Shown piece by piece: positions 42,882-51,819 of a stretch of DNA of 64,000 bases. Numbering within the stretch: the first letter of the stretch is position 1; every line of letters begins with the position of its first letter. Source of the DNA: Nitrospirota bacterium (lineage in GTDB: Bacteria > Nitrospirota > Thermodesulfovibrionia > Thermodesulfovibrionales > Dissulfurispiraceae); contig JAMCVZ010000038.1 of NCBI GenBank assembly GCA_023476565.1, forward strand, positions 1 to 64,000. The letters run 5' to 3'. Position numbers and translations under genes: made by a program. The notes beneath the pieces were generated by a model. It had not been told where the DNA came from. It made no database searches and was given only the letters and a program-made list of their open reading frames with translations.

Positions 42882-44844
42882 AACATCCACCCCCTATTGT
42901 TCGGTCTATTGCGGTCCCGCCCCTCAAGTCGAAATTAGCCACAAACAGGTCATGTAAAAGCAGCGTCGAGAGTATGCCGACAATAGCCATATTATCCTTG
43001 AAGCCGAGGACCGGGCTCTGCCTGCATTTTTTAACCAGCAGCGTAACGAGTTCAGGATTGAAATACCCTGTGCTCCGTACATATTCCTCTGAAAGGAGCT
43101 CCTCCACGTAACCGAAAGATTTTCCGTTGAAAAAACTTTTTGAATCAGGCGCCATGTAAGGCTGTTTTGTCCTCCGTATAATGGAATCCGGCAGCAGGTC
43201 TCTCATGCTTTCCTTGAGGATGTATTTCTCCGTAAGGGCGCTCATTCTCATGTTCGGCGGCAGCTTGGCGCAAAATTCCATGACCCTGTGGTCGAGGAAG
43301 GGGTACCTGCTTTCTATAGAGTGCGCCATAGCAACCCTGTCCCCCTGGGAGCTGAGGAGATAGCCGGAGAGGAGGGTTTTTATCTCGATGTACTGCGCCC
43401 GGGACAGATCGTCATAGCCGCAGAAGCTGCCGGGGAGGAGTGCGGATAACTCATCTGTGCTCCTGTGGCCGTTCAGTATGTTTTTACATGAGTCGGAGAA
43501 AAAGGGTTTTATTTTCGAGGTCGTATTCCACCGTGGAATATGGGAGTAATATTCGCCGGGATAGCCGGACGTATCTGCTGCGAAGAAGGCCTCCGCGTAA
43601 GCGAGTGACCTTACCGGGGAATGGGCGAGGTAGGGATAGAGCCGTTTAAGAATGAGCGGCCTCAGCCCGGAGCCCGGGCCCTTCTCAAGAAATCTGCGGA
43701 CCTTCAATTCTTTGAAGATATCGTATCCCGCGAGTATCTCATCCGCCCCCTCTCCGGTCAGGACGACCTTGTACCCGCTTTCCCTTACCAGCCTTGAAAG
43801 CAGGTAGAGGGGCGCCGGCGCCGTCCTTACTACAGGTTTCTCCGCATGCCAGACGACTTCCGGGAATATCCTGCCGATATCCGAATAGGAACAGTTGACC
43901 GTGCTGTGGTCCGTCTTCAGGTGGTCGATCATCTGTTCCTGGTATCTGCTCTCGTCGTATGTCTTATCGTCGAAGTTCACCGAAAAGGTGCGCAAGGGAG
44001 TAGCGGTAAATTTTTTGGTAAGCGCCGTTATTACCGAGGAATCGATCCCGCCGCTCAGGTAAGCCCCTACCGGGACATCCGCCCTGAGCTGGAGCCTTAC
44101 GGAATCGAGCAGCAGTTCCTTTAATTCCTCCGCGTAATCCGACTCTTTCCCGGCTGCCCTGTCCTGTGTAAAATCCAGGTCCCAGTATTTCTCTACCGTC
44201 ACCTTCCCGCCCTTGACGACCATGTGGTGTCCGGCAGGGAGCTCGAGAATGTCCTTGAACGCGGTTCTCGGGGGAACGGTCATCCAGAAGGTGAATACGT
44301 GGTCCAGGGCATGTATGTCGATCTCCCTGGCCACCCTCCTGTCGGTGAACAGGGATTTTATCTCAGAGGCAAAGAGCAGGGCGCCGCCGGCAAGCGTATA
44401 GAATAAGGGTCTTATGCCGACCCTGTCACGCGCGATAAAGAGCGCTTCTTCCTTGCCGTCCCATAAGGCGAATGCGAACTGGCCGTTCAGATATTCAAGG
44501 CACTTTGTGCCGAAGTCCTCGTAAAGGTGTATGATTACCTCCGTGTCGGATTTCGTGTGGAATCTGTGTCCCCTCTTATTGAGCCCCTCGATGAGCTCCT
44601 TGTAATTGAAGATTTCACCGTTGAACGTTATCCATACGGTACTGTCTTCGTTGTGGATCGGCTGGCGGCCGCCTTCGATGTCGATGATGCTCAGCCTGGC
44701 GTGCGCAAGGCCTATCGCGCGGTCCGTGTGGAAGCCGAAGCCGTCAGGACCGCGATGGCGCAGGACGGAAATCATGCTCTCCAGCGCATCAGGCGCTACC
44801 TCGCCACCGCCCCTGAAATTGTATATGCCCGCTATGCCGCACAC
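42865..44844 (-). CDS. Asparagine-synthase-like amidotransferase of exosortase EPS loci
   Basis: A 659-residue two-domain enzyme. The N-terminal glutaminase has nucleophile Cys2 (MCGIAGIYNF) with RHRGPDGFG and FNGEIFNY. The ATP-pyrophosphatase domain has LSGGIDSS at 263-270. The protein is typical in length of AsnB-type amidotransferases in XrtA EPS loci. It would amidate a carboxylate, perhaps a uronic acid or an acyl substituent, or supply ammonia to its neighbour. Confidence 0.9.
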   Translation of the reverse strand: MCGIAGIYNFRGGGEVAPDALESMISVLRHRGPDGFGFHTDRAIGLAHARLSIIDIEGGRQPIHNEDSTVWITFNGEIFNYKELIEGLNKRGHRFHTKSDTEVIIHLYEDFGTKCLEYLNGQFAFALWDGKEEALFIARDRVGIRPLFYTLAGGALLFASEIKSLFTDRRVAREIDIHALDHVFTFWMTVPPRTAFKDILELPAGHHMVVKGGKVTVEKYWDLDFTQDRAAGKESDYAEELKELLLDSVRLQLRADVPVGAYLSGGIDSSVITALTKKFTATPLRTFSVNFDDKTYDESRYQEQMIDHLKTDHSTVNCSYSDIGRIFPEVVWHAEKPVVRTAPAPLYLLSRLVRESGYKVVLTGEGADEILAGYDIFKELKVRRFLEKGPGSGLRPLILKRLYPYLAHSPVRSLAYAEAFFAADTSGYPGEYYSHIPRWNTTSKIKPFFSDSCKNILNGHRSTDELSALLPGSFCGYDDLSRAQYIEIKTLLSGYLLSSQGDRVAMAHSIESRYPFLDHRVMEFCAKLPPNMRMSALTEKYILKESMRDLLPDSIIRRTKQPYMAPDSKSFFNGKSFGYVEELLSEEYVRSTGYFNPELVTLLVKKCRQSPVLGFKDNMAIVGILSTLLLHDLFVANFDLRGGTAIDRTIGGGCYAVKV

Positions 44845-44845
44845 A

Positions 44846-46021
44846 CTAGTTGAATATTCTTTCCCATATATTTCTTTTTTTCCTGTTGTTTATTTTGGAT
44901 TCTCCGGGCTCTTTTTTTTCGAGCCCGGCAATCTTTTCCTTGAGGCTATCCAGTTCCTTTATGACATAAATGAGCCTGGTATCGCTGTTTCCGGCGCTCA
45001 TGCCGGACAATTTGGCATGCAATTCCGCTGCGGTTTTTTTCAGGAGTTCCTCTGCAGCAGAGAGCCTCTCTAATATCTCTCTCCTTTCCGCCTGGGCGAG
45101 GTCTCCCTTAAGCGGCGACCTCTCAAGCCTGTTTAAACGGGCAAGTATCTCTTTGACGGCGCCCGGCTCGCCGCCGGAGTATTTTGCGGAAGTCTCATCC
45201 TGCCAGTACCTGTTTTCCGTCTCAATCTGGCCTATGAGCTCTTTGACCAGGGCCAGGGAAACTTCCTTTTTTTTCTCGATGAAGGCCGACAGCATGAGAA
45301 AATCGCAGATGATATTTATGAGTCTCGGGGTTCCCCTGCTGAAGCTGTGGATGGCTTCAAAGGCCCCGCTTTCAAAACCTACGGCCTTGCGGTTCCCGGC
45401 GACCTCGAGCCTGTGGAATATATATTCTTCCGTTTCCTCCGGTGTAAGGGGCTGGATATGGCAACTTATGTTTATGCGCTGCCGCAGTTGCCTGAGCTCC
45501 GGGATGGCGAGTATGTTCCTCAGCTCAGGCTGGCCCACCAGTATTATCTGGAGGAGTTTTGATTTGTCCGTTTCGAGATTGGAAAGGAGCCTTACCTCTT
45601 CGAGCATATCAGGGGTGAGATTTTGCGCTTCATCTATGATAATCATGGAACGCCTTCCCCGGGCATACTCGTTTATAAGGAAGTCCGTAAGTTCGCTCAG
45701 CATCCGGGTCTTGTCCTTGCCTTTTACGATAAGACCGAAATCCTCGTTTATCATTGAAATGAGCTGTTCCGAGGTCACCTTCGTATTGTCGATCCGCGCG
45801 AGTTTTACATCTCCCCTCAGCTCTCTTATCAAGTTTCTGATAATGGTGGTCTTGCCGGTTCCCACCTCTCCCGTAACGAGGACGAATCCCGTGTTGCTGT
45901 CTCTGATCCCGTAATTAAGGTAGGTAAGGGCCCTCTTGTGGACCTTGCTCATAAAGAGAAATTCCGGGTCGGGGGTGAGCTGGAACGGCTTGCACCTGAG
46001 ATCAAAAAATGATGTATACAC
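44846..46021 (-). CDS. XrtA/PEP-CTERM system-associated AAA ATPase
   Basis: A 391-residue ExeA/GspA-like ATPase that begins YTSFFDLRCKPFQLTPDPEF, as this family does. Walker A is GEVGTGKT at 51-58, Walker B MIIIDEAQNL, then ISCHIQPLTPEETEEYIFHRL and SRGTPRLINIICD. The C-terminal part (after about 290) is charged and coiled-coil-prone. GTG 46021 is chosen, with GGAG upstream. It likely energises assembly or regulation of the EPS machine at the inner membrane. Confidence 0.92.
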   Translation of the reverse strand: MYTSFFDLRCKPFQLTPDPEFLFMSKVHKRALTYLNYGIRDSNTGFVLVTGEVGTGKTTIIRNLIRELRGDVKLARIDNTKVTSEQLISMINEDFGLIVKGKDKTRMLSELTDFLINEYARGRRSMIIIDEAQNLTPDMLEEVRLLSNLETDKSKLLQIILVGQPELRNILAIPELRQLRQRINISCHIQPLTPEETEEYIFHRLEVAGNRKAVGFESGAFEAIHSFSRGTPRLINIICDFLMLSAFIEKKKEVSLALVKELIGQIETENRYWQDETSAKYSGGEPGAVKEILARLNRLERSPLKGDLAQAERREILERLSAAEELLKKTAAELHAKLSGMSAGNSDTRLIYVIKELDSLKEKIAGLEKKEPGESKINNRKKRNIWERIFN

Positions 46022-46033
46022 AAAAGCTCCTTG

Positions 46034-46118
46034 AATCCCAAATTCCAAGGCGCGAACCACGAAACTCCCTTATTGCCGGGGTCTTATATCTGGAATTTGT
46101 CATGTGGCGGTTGGGATT
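46034..46118. repeat. Interrupted inverted repeat between ATPase and kinase genes
   Basis: AATCCCAAATTCCA at 46034-46047 pairs with TGGAATTT (46091-46098) and TGGGATT (46112-46118), with a short insert between the two right-hand pieces. It resembles the junction repeats in the gsp operon. Confidence 0.5.
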
Positions 46119-46133
46119 TGATTATCTGTCTGC

Positions 46134-47003
46134 CTATGCCCTCTTCCCGTACGGATATTTTTTTACAGTCCCCTGCTTGCCGTCCTGATAGTAGTACGAG
46201 TAAAAGTTTCTTTCGAGATAGTGCGGCACATTATTAAATACTGTGCCGAGGAGCGTGAAGTCCTTCAGGAGCGAGATCGCCTGGGCCGCGGCTTTGGAAG
46301 AGGTATACGCCGCCTGAATCAGCAGGACGATGCCGTCCATATAGCCGCCCAGCGAAAGGGGATCGGCTGTGACGAGTACAGGCGATGAGTCGAAGATTAT
46401 ATACCTGTCCTTATACCTGAGCTTCATCTCCTGTACAAGCAGCCGCATCCTTTCCGAGGAGAGGAGCTCCGCCGGGTTGTCCGGGGGCTTGCCGCCGGGG
46501 AGGATGACGAGCTTGCCGATGCCCGTTTTGATGAGGACGTCGGGAAGCTTTACCCTGCCCATGAGATAATCGCCGAGTCCGTATTCCGGCTCGATGCCGA
46601 GATAGCGATGCACGGAAGGATTTCTTAAATCGGCATCCACGAGAAGTACGGTATAGTCAATCTCGTTTGCCATGGTAACGGCAAGGTTGAGCGCCGTTAT
46701 CGTTTTTCCCTCGCCCATGTCCGGGCTTGTTATCATGATCGTGTTGAGGAAATCCTTTACGGTGCTTTTGAGAATTCGCGCGCGAATTCTTTTATACTGT
46801 TCGGCCGCATGGGAATGGGGCTCGGTTATGCAGACAACATGCTTGTTGACCCTTGCGAAGTCCACTAGTATCTCCCCGATATCGAATCTGGGCAGATCGG
46901 GCTGTTTGACAGCGGCTTCTGCAATGCCGCCTGCCGGAACGGTTTCTTTTGTCGCTTCCCTGATCTTGAGCGCTTCCTCCAGCGCCGACTCTCTTCTGCT
47001 CAT
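46134..47003 (-). CDS. Bacterial tyrosine autokinase (BY-kinase)
   Basis: A 289-residue cytoplasmic tyrosine kinase partner of the chain-length protein. Walker A' region SPDMGEGKT is at 93-101, the second Asp motif LLVDADLRNPSVH near 120-132, and YIIFDSSPVL is Walker B. A Tyr-rich end (NFYSYYYQDGK) probably carries the autophosphorylated tyrosines. It cycles with the Wzz protein to control polymer length. It lacks its own membrane helices, so the kinase is split from Wzz as in firmicute and XrtA systems. Confidence 0.93.
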   Translation of the reverse strand: MSRRESALEEALKIREATKETVPAGGIAEAAVKQPDLPRFDIGEILVDFARVNKHVVCITEPHSHAAEQYKRIRARILKSTVKDFLNTIMITSPDMGEGKTITALNLAVTMANEIDYTVLLVDADLRNPSVHRYLGIEPEYGLGDYLMGRVKLPDVLIKTGIGKLVILPGGKPPDNPAELLSSERMRLLVQEMKLRYKDRYIIFDSSPVLVTADPLSLGGYMDGIVLLIQAAYTSSKAAAQAISLLKDFTLLGTVFNNVPHYLERNFYSYYYQDGKQGTVKKYPYGKRA

Positions 47004-47023
47004 AATTGTCCCTCCGCCTGAAA

Positions 47024-48589
47024 TTAAATGATCCTGATTCCCATATATTTGTAGAGCAGTTCTTCTGCCAGTACCATGCCTATAATGAGAAGATAAGCGC
47101 CTGTAAAGGTGTAGACCTTCCTGTCGAGCCTCTTCTCTGAAGCTATATCCTCAGCCGTAACTATTCTGGGAATTGAAGCCAGCACGGGCAGCTTGAGCTC
47201 GGATTCGATGGATTCCTCATCTTTGTAGGAACGGTCAAGGTATTCAATCCCGAAGGCCGCGCCTATCCCCGACGTGATGCCCAGTACCAGCCCAAGCATA
47301 ATCAGCAGGACGCTGTCCGGTTTGACGGGGGCGTGGGGGAGTATGGCAGGATCTATTACCCTGAACGTTGCGGCCTTATCCGTGACTTCAAGGTCTTTAG
47401 ATACCCTCGCGTTTTCGAGCTTCTGCAGCAGGTCGTCATAGATTTTCTGGTAAACGGTTCTGTCCCTCTGGAGCTTTGACCATTCCTCCTGCTCTTTGGG
47501 CACGCGCCCCAGGGCGCCCTGCACTTCCTGGCGCTGTCTCGAAAGCTCGGACGTCCTTGCCCTGAGAGATTCTATCTCGGCCTCGGTCCTTACCAGTTCC
47601 TCCTTGAACTGCTGGTAGATCGGGTTCATGGCGGCGGTTTCAGCGCCCGGGCTGTTTTTCTGCGCTTCCTTTGCCTGGGTGAGCTGCTTTTTCAGTTCCT
47701 CTATCTCCATCTTCACTTTTATGATTTCAGGGTGCTTGTCCGTAAACTTGGTCATAAGGACAATAAGCTGGTTGTTAAGATAGTCGAGCCGCGCCTGGGG
47801 TGATCCCTCTCTTGTCACAAACGCAACGGTGAGCTCCTTTTCGCCTGAGAGCTGTTTCTTGAGGCTGTCCCGCTTTCTCAATACCTCCTTAAGCTTTATC
47901 TCCGACTCGATCCTGGCAGTCTGGAAAGTCTCGAGCCTGCCGAGCAGCGTGGTTTCACTCTGCGGGATCATCTGGGGGTTTTTTTCCCGGAACTCTCTTA
48001 TGGCCTTATCGGAGTCCTCGAGCCTGGCCTTGTATTCCAAAAGCTGGCTCTGGATGAATTCTACGGCCCCGTATGCGTCTGTCCTCCGGTAGCTGGCGTT
48101 CTCCTCGATATATTCGCTTACGAGAGCATTGACGATGTCCTTTACGGTTTTGGGGTCGCTCCCCTTGAACGAGATGGTAAACAGGTCCGTCTCTGCTTCC
48201 CCTCTCGATCCTTTCACGGTCACCGTGAGCCTCTTCCTTAACCCGTCTATAAGGTCATTGTATTGGTCGGCGTTCTTGCCCTTTGTATCGAGATCGAGTT
48301 TCTTTATGACCCTCTCGATAATGTTCCTGCTCGTAATGCTGTTCCTGAGATTTTTCAGCCGCTCCTCGATACTGCCTGAAACGCCGACCCCCTTGATGAG
48401 GGGGTTGATGAGGGAGCTCCTCTCGATAAACACTGTTGAGCTTGCCTCGTAAGTCTTCGGCCAGAACAGGCTTCCCCATGTCAGGAGCGAGATAACCGCA
48501 AGTGCTACCGCGATGGCCGCATATCTCCGCCTGTGCAGTATCCCTGCATAACGCTTAAAGTCAAATTCAGGTAATCCGCCTTCCGGCAT
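47024..48589 (-). CDS. Wzz-type chain-length determinant of XrtA EPS loci
   Basis: A 521-residue inner-membrane protein. Helix 1 lies near 24-44 (AAIAVALAVISLLTWGSLFW), then VFIERSSLINPLIKG. A long periplasmic coiled-coil part runs about 160-390, with charged heptads and PIYQQFKEELVRTEAEIESL. A second helix is in the segment PVKPDSVLLIMLGLVLGITS, and a third hydrophobic segment is near the end. It sets polymer length and partners the kinase and Wza. Confidence 0.93.
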   Translation of the reverse strand: MPEGGLPEFDFKRYAGILHRRRYAAIAVALAVISLLTWGSLFWPKTYEASSTVFIERSSLINPLIKGVGVSGSIEERLKNLRNSITSRNIIERVIKKLDLDTKGKNADQYNDLIDGLRKRLTVTVKGSRGEAETDLFTISFKGSDPKTVKDIVNALVSEYIEENASYRRTDAYGAVEFIQSQLLEYKARLEDSDKAIREFREKNPQMIPQSETTLLGRLETFQTARIESEIKLKEVLRKRDSLKKQLSGEKELTVAFVTREGSPQARLDYLNNQLIVLMTKFTDKHPEIIKVKMEIEELKKQLTQAKEAQKNSPGAETAAMNPIYQQFKEELVRTEAEIESLRARTSELSRQRQEVQGALGRVPKEQEEWSKLQRDRTVYQKIYDDLLQKLENARVSKDLEVTDKAATFRVIDPAILPHAPVKPDSVLLIMLGLVLGITSGIGAAFGIEYLDRSYKDEESIESELKLPVLASIPRIVTAEDIASEKRLDRKVYTFTGAYLLIIGMVLAEELLYKYMGIRII

Positions 48590-48598
48590 ACGTTCCTC

Positions 48599-49414
48599 CT
48601 AAAAGATGCCGGTCTTGACCGAAACGAGGTCACCCGGCTTTAAAGATAAATTCTTGCTCGAATCCTTGTTCTCTATGACATCCTTGAGCCTTACCTCTAT
48701 GCTCTTCACCCCGCTGCCCTCTTTTCTCATAACCACCACTTTGTTCTGGCTTGCAAACTCGGTAAAGCCGCCCGCGCTCAGCACTGCATCGAGCGCGGTC
48801 ATTCCTTCCGTATACGGGATAATGCTCGGGGTCCTGACAGCTCCCACCACCCTGATGCGCTGCTCGAAATTATCGGGGATGAATATGACGTCATTGCGCT
48901 GGAGCGGCATGTCCAGGGCTACCTCTCCCTTGACCAGGAGCTTGAAGAAATCGACATCGAGCCGTTTGCCGTCCCTCATGATATATGCATCATGCAGGTT
49001 GGCGTATTTGAAAGAGCCCAGTTGCGCAAGCAACTGGACAAGGGAAGTTTCCCTCCTCAATGTTATGGCGCCGGACGCTGCTATCCCGTCCCCAAGGATG
49101 TAGATTTTAAAGCTGTTGACCGCTGTTACGATCACGCTTACGGTCGGCGATTTGATATACTGGGTAAGCGCTTTTTCCAACACTCCCTTGAGCTCCTGCG
49201 GCGAGAGCCCCGCCGCTTTTATATCGCCTACCAGGGGAACGGTTATCATGCCGTCAGGTTCTACAGGGATGAGGCTGCTGAGCTCGGGATTGCCCCATAC
49301 CGATATCTGGAGCATATCCTCCTCTCCGATAACATAGCCCTCGCTGGGTGAAATGCCTCCGAGGGCAAGGATTATCGCAACCGCCGATGATACAAAAATG
49401 CCCTTATTTTTCAT
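48599..49414 (-). CDS. Polysaccharide export protein (Wza-like)
   Basis: A 271-residue outer-membrane exporter. A signal peptide (IFVSSAVAIILALGGIS) is followed by GYVIGEEDMLQISVWGNPEL, the polysaccharide-export domain opening. DGMITVPLVGDIKAAGLSP, VYILGDG-type SLBB domains (FKIYILGDGIAASGA) and RVVGAVRTPSIIPYTEGMT come next. No lipobox Cys is visible. First gene of the EPS array, with an untranslated region upstream that contains a dispersed repeat. Confidence 0.94.
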   Translation of the reverse strand: MKNKGIFVSSAVAIILALGGISPSEGYVIGEEDMLQISVWGNPELSSLIPVEPDGMITVPLVGDIKAAGLSPQELKGVLEKALTQYIKSPTVSVIVTAVNSFKIYILGDGIAASGAITLRRETSLVQLLAQLGSFKYANLHDAYIMRDGKRLDVDFFKLLVKGEVALDMPLQRNDVIFIPDNFEQRIRVVGAVRTPSIIPYTEGMTALDAVLSAGGFTEFASQNKVVVMRKEGSGVKSIEVRLKDVIENKDSSKNLSLKPGDLVSVKTGIF

Positions 49415-50319
49415 TTTCTCTCCTCGCTCCTATCGTTTTCAGGGTTTAGCCGCAATCCCGGCGCTCTGCCCTGTTTGATTTTCCTCTTGAGTAAGGGGAC
49501 AGTCCCTATTCTACGACTTCGCTTCGCTTCGTCCGTAAATAGGGACAGTCCCCAGCGTACGTAGAATAGGGACTGTCCCCAGCGCACCTATGCGTAAGTC
49601 GTGTTAATGAATAAAGCTTCGCCCTCTCAGTTACATGAGATGTGATTGAATAAAACCTCCCACACCTTCGGACTGATTGCCGGGGTTTGTTGAGTATGGA
49701 CTTGAATGCCGGTTTGTGTTATTCCTGATGACTTCCTATCTGACCGGGAACATACCGCAATTTATAAAAGCAATGATTATGCCAGGGGCGAAGTTCTTTT
49801 CCAACGGGAACTATCCCCCCTTAACGCGGGACACTAAAAGGCGCTGTATCAGTCTTTCAGGATAAATTGCAATATTATCAAGCAGCGCGTGACAGGCAAG
49901 GGTGGGTCTGTTGTGAGCATGCCGGCTTTTTTTCACGGCCCGGATGCGCTGAGGTGTGTACCCTTTGGAAACACTTTTGCCGGATCGCCGATAGAAATCA
50001 CAAGGCTTGTAACTGTACGGGTGAAGTGAAAGGGAGAAAATGTGTATTTTGGATACACTTAAAAAGGGAAAGTGTGTCCCCTGGCTACAAACAGCCCCCC
50101 GCAGGGGACGTAAAGACCCCCGCCGACAACCTGAAATCCTTCTGTGCGATCGTTTTTCATTAATAATAGAGCTTTTTAAGAACGCGCGGGTGCGGCCCGC
50201 ATAAAGCCTGCTTCCGGGTACGGGATTTGCTTTTAGTCCGTGGGTCTTTATGAAGGCAGTCAATGGATTTCCCGGGAGTTGCGGGAGAAGGCGGGGACTA
50301 ATGTATATAAGGAGGCGCT
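49415..50319. other. 905-base gap between the EPS array and the beta-barrel gene
   Basis: No gene is supported. A minus-strand open frame (49811-50263) has no family likeness. The gap holds a dispersed repeat (49495-49580), a shorter hairpin GTCCCCTG/CAGGGGAC (50076-50083 with 50102-50109), and a strong ribosome binding site for the barrel gene at its end (AAGGAGG, 50308-50314). The promoters of both divergent units must lie here, but convincing hexamers were not found. Confidence 0.6.
49495..49580 (-). repeat. Dispersed GGGACTGTCCC element, copy B plus a partial copy
   Basis: 49495-49553 (59 bases) is the reverse orientation of the element: ends GGGGACAGTCCCT and AGGGACAGTCCCC, with CTACGACTTCGCTTCGCTTC between. 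Immediately after, 49560-49580 repeats the right end in the other orientation (CGTAGAATAGGGACTGTCCCC, written 5' to 3' as two pieces CGTAGAATA and GGGACTGTCCCC). The GTCCCCAGCG ends are duplicated. Confidence 0.85.
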
Positions 50320-51501
50320 GTGAGAAGGCATAGAATAGTGGCGATTGCTGTTTTCATATTTTTCCAGGCTGCCGCGGTTATGGCGTACGAATTCAATCCT
50401 GGAATCTCCCTTTCACTTTCCGAAGAATACAATGATAATATCTTTCTCGGGCATTCGGACAGGAAGAGCGATTTCATTACGTATGTCTCTCCGGGCGTAT
50501 ACCTCTCTCTGAGGTCGGCAGGCGGCTCCGAATTCAGGGTAGACTACTCTCCGAGTTTCAATTATTACGCCTCGCAGAGCGGCCAGAATAATACCTCGCA
50601 TAATGCTTCCGCCCGGGGTTCCTTTATTTTGTCGGAAAAGACGAATCTCAGAATATCCGATGCGTTCATCCTCTCAAAAGAACTTAGGGATTTAAGAACC
50701 CTCACTGACTTCGGTCCCATAAGGAGCCGGACCGAAGTCAGGGTGAACACCCTGCGCGGAGATATCTCCCATAAGTTGGGGGGGCACTTCTCCCTGCTCC
50801 TCGGTGGATCCTATATCGATACTGAATTTAAGTACCCGGGATTTAATGACTTCAAGGCTTACTCAGGCACTGCGGGGCTTGGCTACAGGATAAACGAAAG
50901 GAGCAGTGTTTCCGCGAATGCGGGCTATGCAAAATACGATTACAACCTCAGCAATGACGCGGATACACAGGATTATACGCTGGCGCTTACCCATAGAATT
51001 ACTCCAACCTTGACGCTTGGAGTGACAGGCGGAGCGGCACTCACAAAAATAGAGCATGCCGGCAAGTGGAGCACCAACTTCAGCGGCGGCATCGAGCTCA
51101 GGCAACAGATCGAGAGGGGGCGCGCTGTCCTTTCGCTCAGGCAACTCGTCGAGCCGGGGCTTGAGGAAGGAAGGCCGCTCAGAACCCGGATGGCCGGTTT
51201 GCGTCTGACGGGATCGTTGACTGAATTGTGGACAGTGTCGCTCTCTTCTTCGTACAACACGTACAAGTCAATAAATACTCCTGATACCGACGCGGATATG
51301 GTCATTTTAAGTGCGGAACTGACCTACAACATCAGGCGCTGGGCAGGACTTGCCCTCTCATACAGCTATGTAGATTACAATGACCGGCGGTCCCGCACCG
51401 GGGACTACTATGATAATAGAGCGGCCCTCACCTTGAGAGTGCATTATGATAAAAGGCAAATGCAAACGCAATCGGATCAGGAACGATTGTCGGGCCCGTA
51501 A
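50320..51501 (+). CDS. Outer-membrane beta-barrel protein of the EPS locus
   Basis: A 393-residue exported protein. A signal peptide (IVAIAVFIFFQAAAVMA) is followed by FNPGISLSLSEEYNDNIFLG and a long run of alternating hydrophobic strands: FRVDYSPSFNYYAS, HFSLLLGGSYIDTEF, GLGYRINERSSVSANAGYA, WTVSLSSSYNTYKS. The opening NDNIFL is common in outer-membrane proteins of exosortase EPS loci. It could be a porin for polymer passage or a surface anchor. GTG 50320 follows AAGGAGG. A terminator lies 22 bases after its stop. Confidence 0.85.
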   Translation: MRRHRIVAIAVFIFFQAAAVMAYEFNPGISLSLSEEYNDNIFLGHSDRKSDFITYVSPGVYLSLRSAGGSEFRVDYSPSFNYYASQSGQNNTSHNASARGSFILSEKTNLRISDAFILSKELRDLRTLTDFGPIRSRTEVRVNTLRGDISHKLGGHFSLLLGGSYIDTEFKYPGFNDFKAYSGTAGLGYRINERSSVSANAGYAKYDYNLSNDADTQDYTLALTHRITPTLTLGVTGGAALTKIEHAGKWSTNFSGGIELRQQIERGRAVLSLRQLVEPGLEEGRPLRTRMAGLRLTGSLTELWTVSLSSSYNTYKSINTPDTDADMVILSAELTYNIRRWAGLALSYSYVDYNDRRSRTGDYYDNRAALTLRVHYDKRQMQTQSDQERLSGP

Positions 51502-51522
51502 TCAGCTCTCAGCAAGAACGCG

Positions 51523-51555
51523 AAAGGGATGTGCGCCATGCACATCCCTTTTTTT
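51523..51555 (+). terminator. Rho-independent terminator after the barrel gene
   Basis: Stem AAAGGGATGTGC (51523-51534) and GCACATCCCTTT (51540-51551) with a 5-base loop and a T-run through 51555. The stem is 12 bases and perfect. Confidence 0.95.
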
Positions 51556-51819
51556 GAATTGCCCGAACTTTCAAGAGATATCTTTTGCTGCCCTTATCCT
51601 CGAATTAACTTCCCTGTTTCCGGGCACTACCACCGAATTCGCATGCCTGCCCGTACGCTCCCTTTCAATATGCTCATCGGATTTGCCCTTTTGCCCTGTT
51701 CCCGGTAAATAGATTTCTACAAGCGTTGTGATTCTAATCACAGCTTTCTCGTCCCATGTTCCCCCAAAATATATCCCAACGCTTCAGGTTTTCCGGATCA
51801 ATAAAAAAAGGAGTAAGAG
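51556..51819. promoter_or_regulatory. Upstream region of the surface-protein gene
   Basis: 264 bases with no gene. It contains a perfect CRP-like palindrome (51727-51742), an AT-rich -10-like stretch (AAAATATAT, 51766-51774) about 40-47 bases downstream of the palindrome centre, and GGAG at 51811-51814 before ATG 51820. The spacing is close to that of class II CRP activation. Confidence 0.5.
51727..51742. promoter_or_regulatory. CRP-like binding site TGTGA-N6-TCACA
   Basis: TGTGATTCTAATCACA is a perfect match to both CRP half sites and is itself a near-palindrome. It lies 78 bases before the start codon of the surface protein. Confidence 0.65.

Noticed and set aside
50080-50125. Possible GEMM (cyclic di-GMP) riboswitch, because of ACAAAC and GGGACGTAAAG
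   Set aside because: The second half (receptor stem and closing helix) is not present, and the arms match the dispersed hairpin family better.
49811-50263. 150-codon minus-strand frame in the gap before the barrel gene
   Set aside because: No binding site, no family likeness, and crosses repeat hairpins.
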